Assembly: GCF_030010375.1 (NCBI RefSeq)
Contig: NZ_JASCRY010000005.1
Coordinates: 62,001 to 126,000, forward strand
Source of the DNA: Flavobacterium yafengii
GTDB lineage: Bacteria; Bacteroidota; Bacteroidia; Flavobacteriales; Flavobacteriaceae
DNA: 64,000 nt
Reading direction: 5' to 3'
Positions 59,072 to 64,000 of this stretch are shown piece by piece. The notes below the pieces were generated by a model that was not told where the DNA came from, did not search any database, and saw nothing but the letters and a program-made list of their open reading frames with translations. The position numbers and the translations under genes are program-made. Position 1 is the stretch's first letter. Every line of letters begins with the position of its first letter.

Positions 59072-60286
59072 ATGGAAAACTCTAAAACCTTCCTTTGTAT
59101 TTCAAATTATTTCAAGGGTTCCGATTTTTTAATTAATTTAAAAAAGTTAGGCAACAAAGTCTATTTAGTGACAAGCGAAAAACTAAGAGACAAACCATGG
59201 CCACATCAACATATTGATGAGATTTTTTATATGGAAGGTCAAGATGTCGATTGGAATTTAGAACATCTGTTGTTAGGTGTGGGTAATTTTATGAAGTCCA
59301 CAAAAGTTGATGCCATTGTTGCGTTAGACGATTATGATGTCGAAAAAGCTACGTACCTCAGGGAAAACCTCCGTATTGACGGCATGGGACAAACTACGGG
59401 ACGTTATTTTAGAGATAAACTGGCGATGCGCATGAGAGCCAAAAGTTGTGGAATTTCTATTCCGGCTTTTTGTTCATTATTTAATGATCATGATATTAAT
59501 ACTTTTGCTGATACAATTCAAGCTCCGTGGGTTTTGAAACCACGATCAGAAGCTTCGGCTGCAGGAATTATAAAAATAGATGACAAAGAGAGTTTGTGGA
59601 TTCATATCAATGAAATGGGGAATAACAGATTCAAATATTTATTAGAACAATTCAAACCAGGCGATGTGTATCATTGTGACAGTTTGATTTCGGATAGCAA
59701 AGTTATCTTTAGCTTGACTTCAAAATATTTAGCTACACCGATGGAAATTTCACAAGACGGAGGCGTTTTCCGTTCGGCTACTATTAAATATAATTCAGAA
59801 GATGATAAATTCATAAAAAAATTGAATGAGCAAGTCATGAAAGGCTTTGGATTGAAACATGGTGCTGCCCATACAGAATTTATAAAAAGCAATGAAGATG
59901 GTCAAATTTATTTTCTGGAAACTTCTTCAAGAGTAGGAGGAGCGCATTTGGCTGAAATGGTAGCCGAAGCTTCTAATATTAATTTATGGAAGGAATGGGC
60001 TGCTATTGAAGATGCATTGGCAAAAGGAACAAAATACATTTTACCGAAAGTAAAAAAAGAATATGCAGGTATCGTTTTGACGTTGTCAAAATTCCAGCAC
60101 CCTAATTTATCTTCGTTTTCAGATTCTGAAGTTTGTTTTAGAGTTCCGTTAGAATATCACGCGGGTCTTATTGTCAAATCAGATAAGCAAGAAAGAGTTT
60201 TAGAATTGTTAGATGATTATGGGAATCGCTTAGCCAATGATTTTACTGCTGTAGTAGAACAAAGTAAGGTAACCAACTTGCATTAA
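59072..60286 (+). CDS. ATP-grasp domain ligase-like protein
   Basis: A 404-residue ATP-grasp protein. The N-terminal Rossmann-like part (VYLVTSEKLRDKPWPH, VDAIVALDDYDVEKATYLREN) precedes the ATP-grasp core: TGRYFRDKLAMRMRAKSCGI, PWVLKPRSEASAAGIIKI and the metal/phosphate block IYFLETSSRVGGAHLAEMV. The fold is that of carboxylate-amine/thiol ligases such as L-amino-acid ligases and carbamoyl-phosphate-synthase-like proteins. The substrate is unknown. Coupling to an aminopeptidase (three-base gap) hints at peptide or amino-acid metabolism. Confidence 0.87.
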   Translation: MENSKTFLCISNYFKGSDFLINLKKLGNKVYLVTSEKLRDKPWPHQHIDEIFYMEGQDVDWNLEHLLLGVGNFMKSTKVDAIVALDDYDVEKATYLRENLRIDGMGQTTGRYFRDKLAMRMRAKSCGISIPAFCSLFNDHDINTFADTIQAPWVLKPRSEASAAGIIKIDDKESLWIHINEMGNNRFKYLLEQFKPGDVYHCDSLISDSKVIFSLTSKYLATPMEISQDGGVFRSATIKYNSEDDKFIKKLNEQVMKGFGLKHGAAHTEFIKSNEDGQIYFLETSSRVGGAHLAEMVAEASNINLWKEWAAIEDALAKGTKYILPKVKKEYAGIVLTLSKFQHPNLSSFSDSEVCFRVPLEYHAGLIVKSDKQERVLELLDDYGNRLANDFTAVVEQSKVTNLH

Positions 60287-60302
60287 ATGCTATTATTAAA
60301 CT

Positions 60303-60341
60303 AAAAAAAGCGACTGTTTCAATAGAGACAGTCGCTTTTTT
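60303..60341 (+). terminator. Terminator after the pepA-ATP-grasp unit
   Basis: AAAAAGCGACTGT and ACAGTCGCTTTTT pair around a TTCAATAGAG loop; the T run continues. It is 17 bases after the stop codon. Confidence 0.9.
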
Positions 60342-60432
60342 ATTTAAAGTTTACTTAAACTAATAATGGACAGATTTTTATATCTTACTTAAAAATTTCT
60401 ATAATAAATAACGGTTTCCATCTCCTCCACAC

Positions 60433-61479
60433 ATGAAAAAAATAGTTCTGATTTTTAGCTTTTTAGGGTTAATTAGTTGTAAAACGTATACTACAACGAG
60501 TTTAATTGAATCTCAAAAACCGTTTCAAAATGAATATTTTACTGTTGCTTTTGGTTCCTGCGATAACCAGAAGATTAAAAACGAACTGTGGCCAGCTATA
60601 GATAAAAATCATCCGTCCGTTTGGATTTGGGGAGGTGATAATGTGTATTCGGATACGGAAGACATGCAGTTTCTTAAAAATAATTATGAAATTCAGAAAC
60701 AAGATTCTGATTACCTTAAGTTTATTAATGACAAAATCGTATTAGGAACATGGGACGATCACGATTATGGAGCAAATGACGGTGGCGAAGAATATCCTTT
60801 TAAAAGACAAAGCCAAGAGTTATTATTAGACTTTTTAGGAACTTCAAAGAATGCTCCGGAACGAAAAAGAGAAGGAGTTTATTCGGCTAAAACTATTGGT
60901 GTAAATGGAAATAAAATAAAAGTTATTGTATTGGATTCTCGTTTTTTTAGAACGGCATTGACTAAAGCCACCGATTCAAAAAAACGCTTTCAACCCAATA
61001 AATATGGTGAAGGAACTATATTAGGAAATGTACAATGGAAATGGCTGGAAGAAGAACTTAAATCATCTGATGCGCAATTTAATGTGATTGTCAGCAGCAT
61101 TCAATTTTTATCTGATAAACATGGCTTTGAAGCTTGGGGGAATTTCCCTCATGAAATAGAAAAACTGGAGAAATTGATTGTTTCGACGAAAGCAAAAGGC
61201 ACTTTTATAATCTCTGGAGATCGCCATATAGCCACTTTTTCTTCAAAAAATATTGCGGGTTTATCCTATCCGTTAGTAGATTTTACCTCGAGTGGATTGA
61301 CGCATACTTACGCTTCTTTTTCCGGTGAGGAAAATCCTTATGTGAAAGGGGAAGTGGTTAAAGAGTTGAACTTTGGACTATTAAAATTTGATTTTAAAAA
61401 CAATAAAGTCATAATGGAAATTCGTGGAAAGGAAAATAAATTTATTCAACAATATGTTCAATCCTATCCTGAAAAATAA
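60433..61479 (+). CDS. PhoD-like alkaline phosphatase/phosphodiesterase lipoprotein
   Basis: A 348-residue lipoprotein (signal VLIFSFLGLISC). The metallophosphatase residues of the PhoD type are visible in order: VAFGSCDNQ, WIWGGDNVYSD, GTWDDHDYGANDGG, VLDSRFFRT and FIISGDRHIATF. PhoD enzymes use calcium and iron to release phosphate from phosphodiesters and phosphomonoesters at the cell surface. No Pho box or phosphate-transport gene is near. It is separated from the M1 peptidase by 60 bases that hold a candidate promoter. Confidence 0.88.
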   Translation: MKKIVLIFSFLGLISCKTYTTTSLIESQKPFQNEYFTVAFGSCDNQKIKNELWPAIDKNHPSVWIWGGDNVYSDTEDMQFLKNNYEIQKQDSDYLKFINDKIVLGTWDDHDYGANDGGEEYPFKRQSQELLLDFLGTSKNAPERKREGVYSAKTIGVNGNKIKVIVLDSRFFRTALTKATDSKKRFQPNKYGEGTILGNVQWKWLEEELKSSDAQFNVIVSSIQFLSDKHGFEAWGNFPHEIEKLEKLIVSTKAKGTFIISGDRHIATFSSKNIAGLSYPLVDFTSSGLTHTYASFSGEENPYVKGEVVKELNFGLLKFDFKNNKVIMEIRGKENKFIQQYVQSYPEK

Positions 61480-61515
61480 TTTTTTTAGGTACTATATTTA
61501 TAAAATTATAAAGTT

Positions 61516-61523
61516 TATTTTTG
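61516..61523 (+). promoter_or_regulatory. Possible -7 promoter box of the M1 peptidase gene
   Basis: TATTTTTG fits TAnnTTTG, 16 bases before the ATG at 61540. Confidence 0.45.
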
Positions 61524-61539
61524 TTCAAAATGATTAATT

Positions 61540-63195
61540 ATGAAAAAACAGTTTAGTATTATTTTTATTTCGTTGCTATTTTTTAACGGTATAAATGCAC
61601 AAGGTTTACTAAATAAATCAGAGCAAAAATTCACGAGACAAGATACTTTGCGCGGAAGTATCACAAAAGAAAGAGCGTGGTGGGATGTAAAATATTATCA
61701 TCTCAATATTAAAGTAAATCCAGCAGACAGTACTATTACAGGTTCAAATACAATAAAATATCAAGTTGTACAGGAATATAATAGCATGCAAATTGACTTA
61801 CAAAATCCTATGGAAATTAATAAAGTCATTCAGGATGGAAAAGTTTTAAAATATAAAAGAGAAGGAAATTCATTTTTTATTGAATTAATTACTCCTCAAA
61901 CAAAAGGTGCACTAAAAGAAATTACCATATTTTATGGCGGAAAACCAAAAGTTGCCGTAAATCCGCCTTGGGATGGAGGAATCACTTGGAAAAAAGATAG
62001 TAATGGCAATCCTTTTATTGCTTCTTCTTGTCAAGGATTAGGTGCGAGTGTTTGGTGGCCAAACAAAGATCACATGTATGATGAAGTGGATACTATGCTG
62101 ATTAGTGTAAATGTTCCGAAAAATTTGACGGACGTTTCCAATGGACGTTTACTAAGTGTAAAGCAATTAAAAGATGGAACAAAAACCTATAATTGGTATG
62201 TATCAAATCCAATCAATAATTATGGCGTAAATATAAATATTGGTGATTATGTTTCGTTTTCAGAAAAATATAAAGGAGAAAAAGGCGATTTAGATTGCAG
62301 CTATTATGTTTTGAGAGACAATTTGGCGAAAGCCAAAAAACAATTTCAAGATGTTCCAAAAATGCTAAAAGCTTTTGAACATTGGTTTGGACCGTATCCA
62401 TTTTATGAAGACAGTTACAAATTGGTTGAAGCTCCGTATTTAGGAATGGAACATCAAAGTAGCGTAACGTATGGGAATGGTTTTCAAAACGGATATCGTG
62501 GTAGGGATTTAAGCGGAACGGGTTGGGGATTAAAATTTGATTTTATTATTATTCATGAATCTGGACATGAGTGGTTTGCCAATAATATCACTTATAAAGA
62601 TATTGCTGATATGTGGATTCACGAGAGTTTTACAAACTATTCAGAAAGTCTTTTTGTAGAATATTACTATGGAAAAGAAGCCGGATTTGAATATGTTTTG
62701 GGAACCAGAAAAGGAATAAAAAATGACAAACCAATTATAGGAAATTATGATGTAAATAACGAAGGTTCTGGTGATATGTATCCAAAAGGAGGGAATATGT
62801 TGCATACTTTACGCCAAATCGTAAATAATGATGAAAAATGGAGAGCCATATTAAGAGGCTTAAATAGTACTTTTTATCACCAAACAGTTACTACAAAACA
62901 AATTGAAGATTATTTAAGTCAGCAAGTTGGAATCGATTTATCAACAGTTTTCAATCAGTATTTAAGAGATACCAGAATTCCAACATTAGAATATTTTTTC
63001 AAGGATAATCAAGTGGGTTATCGCTGGACAAATTGCGTTTCGGGTTTTAATATGCCCGTGAAAGTAACGCTAAATGGAAAAGAAGAATTACTGCAACCAG
63101 AAACAGAATGGAAGAGTGTTCCAGTAAATTCTGAAAATTCAAAACTGGAAATAGATAAGAATTTTTATGTAGCCAGTTTTAATATTACTGAGTAA
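61540..63195 (+). CDS. Secreted M1-family metallopeptidase
   Basis: A 551-residue exported aminopeptidase-like enzyme: signal IIFISLLFFNGINAQG, then the N-terminal beta-saddle domain (YYHLNIKVNPADSTITGSNTI). The catalytic domain has the exopeptidase motif LGMEHQSSVTYG (GMEH for GxMEN) and the zinc site IIHESGHEWFANN, with the third ligand Glu 18 residues on (WIHESF). It ends shortly after a small beta domain; no C-terminal type IX sorting domain is present, so it is probably periplasmic. Its terminator faces the AraC gene. Confidence 0.93.
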   Translation: MKKQFSIIFISLLFFNGINAQGLLNKSEQKFTRQDTLRGSITKERAWWDVKYYHLNIKVNPADSTITGSNTIKYQVVQEYNSMQIDLQNPMEINKVIQDGKVLKYKREGNSFFIELITPQTKGALKEITIFYGGKPKVAVNPPWDGGITWKKDSNGNPFIASSCQGLGASVWWPNKDHMYDEVDTMLISVNVPKNLTDVSNGRLLSVKQLKDGTKTYNWYVSNPINNYGVNINIGDYVSFSEKYKGEKGDLDCSYYVLRDNLAKAKKQFQDVPKMLKAFEHWFGPYPFYEDSYKLVEAPYLGMEHQSSVTYGNGFQNGYRGRDLSGTGWGLKFDFIIIHESGHEWFANNITYKDIADMWIHESFTNYSESLFVEYYYGKEAGFEYVLGTRKGIKNDKPIIGNYDVNNEGSGDMYPKGGNMLHTLRQIVNNDEKWRAILRGLNSTFYHQTVTTKQIEDYLSQQVGIDLSTVFNQYLRDTRIPTLEYFFKDNQVGYRWTNCVSGFNMPVKVTLNGKEELLQPETEWKSVPVNSENSKLEIDKNFYVASFNITE

Positions 63196-63199
63196 ATCC

Positions 63200-63240
63200 A
63201 AAAGGTGTGTTTCTAAAATATAGGAAACACACCTTTTTTT
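63200..63240. terminator. Terminator between convergent genes
   Basis: AAAAGGTGTGTTTC (63200-63213) and GAAACACACCTTTT (63224-63237) form a perfect 14-pair stem, with T on one side and A on the other. It can serve both the M1 peptidase and the AraC gene. Confidence 0.9.
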
Positions 63241-64000
63241 ATCTTTTCTTAAACTGTATCGGATTTTCTCCCACCACTTTTTTGAAGATTCTATTAAAGT
63301 ACGAAAGACTTTCAAATCCACATTCAAAGCACGTTTCGGTTACGTTTTTATCACTTTTTAAAAGTCTTTTAGCTTGTTCAATTCGATATTGATTTAAAAA
63401 TTCAGTAAAGGTCAATCGAGTCATTTTTTTAAAATAACGACAAAAAGCGGCTTTAGATAAATGCGTCAAATGAGAGATTTCTTCAATAGAAACAGCCCTT
63501 TGGTAGTTTTCTTCTATAAATTTATAAACTACTTTTAATCGTAATTGTTCTTTATTATTGTACAGATTTTCAAATGGTTTATCGTGCAAAAAAGTCATTT
63601 CATTAGATATTGCTAAAATCTGAAATAACGAGAGCACTTCTATAAATTGTTCAAATTGTGATAAAAGATGAATTTTTTGTAGCCTTTTACCAATTTCATC
63701 TTTTACAGCTCCATGAAAGCAAATTACTTTTTTTGAGTTCTCAAATAATTGATAAATGGAAGCCAATTCAGGAGTAGTGATAAAGTCATTTTTGAAAAAA
63801 TCTTCTTTAATTTGTAAAACTACTTTTTCATATTCGGTTTTAATTCCATAATCAAAATTTAAATGCGGAATATTAGAACCTATAAAAACCAAATCACTAC
63901 CTTCAAAATTGCCAATATGGTCGCCTACGCGTCGTGTTCCATTTAGTGCTACAATAAAAGTCAATTCAAATTCAGGATGAAAATGCCAATAATAAAAATC
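63239..64000 (-). CDS. AraC-family transcriptional regulator (5' end beyond window)
   Basis: The frame continues past the window edge. Reading inward from 64000 gives DFYYWHFHPEFELTFIVALNGTRRVGDHIG, the cupin sensor start of many AraC regulators, so the TTG at 63964 is not the true start. The C-terminal 100 residues hold two helix-turn-helix units: VSIEEISHLTHLSKAAFCRYFKKMT, and NVTETCFECGFESLSYFNRIFKKVVGENP. Such regulators usually bind a sugar or other small ligand in the cupin; the ligand and targets here are unknown. At least 253 residues are visible. Confidence 0.9.
   Translation of the reverse strand, partial: DFYYWHFHPEFELTFIVALNGTRRVGDHIGNFEGSDLVFIGSNIPHLNFDYGIKTEYEKVVLQIKEDFFKNDFITTPELASIYQLFENSKKVICFHGAVKDEIGKRLQKIHLLSQFEQFIEVLSLFQILAISNEMTFLHDKPFENLYNNKEQLRLKVVYKFIEENYQRAVSIEEISHLTHLSKAAFCRYFKKMTRLTFTEFLNQYRIEQAKRLLKSDKNVTETCFECGFESLSYFNRIFKKVVGENPIQFKKR

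Noticed and set aside
61540..63195. Type IX secretion sorting domain on the M1 peptidase
   Set aside because: The C-terminus ends soon after a small beta domain and lacks the conserved CTD pattern with its terminal Lys-rich motif.
1..64000. CRISPR array, prophage, insertion sequence, tRNA or rRNA genes
   Set aside because: No regularly spaced direct repeats, transposase, integrase, phage structural genes or tRNA/rRNA sequences were recognised on either strand.

Overview
The window comes from a Bacteroidota genome, almost certainly a Flavobacterium or close relative. It is AT-rich. Promoters have the Bacteroidetes -7 form TAnnTTTG rather than a sigma-70 -10 box, and Shine-Dalgarno sequences are weak. 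It carries PorX (type IX secretion regulator), a fused LpxC/FabZ, a bifunctional HisB, a HisIE fusion and several families seen mainly in this phylum (DUF4266/DUF3570, CzcA fused to a TolC-like domain). A DUF3494 ice-binding lipoprotein fits a cold or freezing habitat. No rRNA, tRNA, prophage, insertion sequence or CRISPR array was recognised.

Layout. 1-7000: the 5' end of mutS2 (cut by the edge), ung, then a minus-strand run of DUF4258 protein, alanine dehydrogenase, GNAT, tsaE and porX, and an ice-binding protein. Two copies of a roughly 130-bp composite intergenic repeat lie here in opposite orientations. 7000-8900: small accessory genes (VOC, MORN-like, GNAT, unknown). 8990-15260: an HAE1-type tripartite multidrug efflux operon led by its GbsR/MarR-like regulator, with a clear operator over the promoter. 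15400-24550: a DUF1080 protein, an HD hydrolase, then the lipid A cluster lpxD-lpxC/fabZ-lpxA-efp-lpxD paralogue-NTF2-like, sucD and a GIY-YIG-like protein. 24600-35100: an S-box-like riboswitch before an NhaC-family transporter (probably MetT), fabG, a VWA-like membrane protein, LysR plus YeiH, a DUF1275 protein, a phospholipase C/S1-P1-like protein and an LTA-synthase-like sulfatase. 35280-48280: a closely spaced plus-strand run with Rieske protein, thioredoxin, ApbE, DUF4266, DUF3570, a two-component system, a CzcA-TolC fusion, CzcB, a ferritin-like/VIT1 protein and a DUF2231-like membrane protein. 48340-56370: a complete histidine operon G-D-C-B-H-A-[four-helix-bundle gene]-F-IE, with a His-rich leader peptide and attenuator. 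56400-64000: an esterase, leucyl aminopeptidase with an ATP-grasp partner, a PhoD-like phosphatase, an M1 peptidase and an edge-truncated AraC regulator.

Strongest leads. (1) A four-helix-bundle (S23/IVP family) gene sits as a compact cassette between hisA and hisF. It is bounded by 13-bp perfect inverted repeats whose longer versions recur, without a gene inside, between hisF and hisIE. (2) The his leader encodes five His among seven residues and has a simple predicted antiterminator/terminator switch. (3) A compact SAM-I/IV-variant-like RNA precedes the NhaC/MetT transporter. (4) The 35.3-48.3 kb run links a predicted extracytoplasmic flavin/thiol redox module of unknown function (ApbE, thioredoxin, DUF4266, DUF3570) to metal sensing, efflux and iron storage. 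Many intergenic gaps also hold short AT-rich word-like repeats shared between distant loci.
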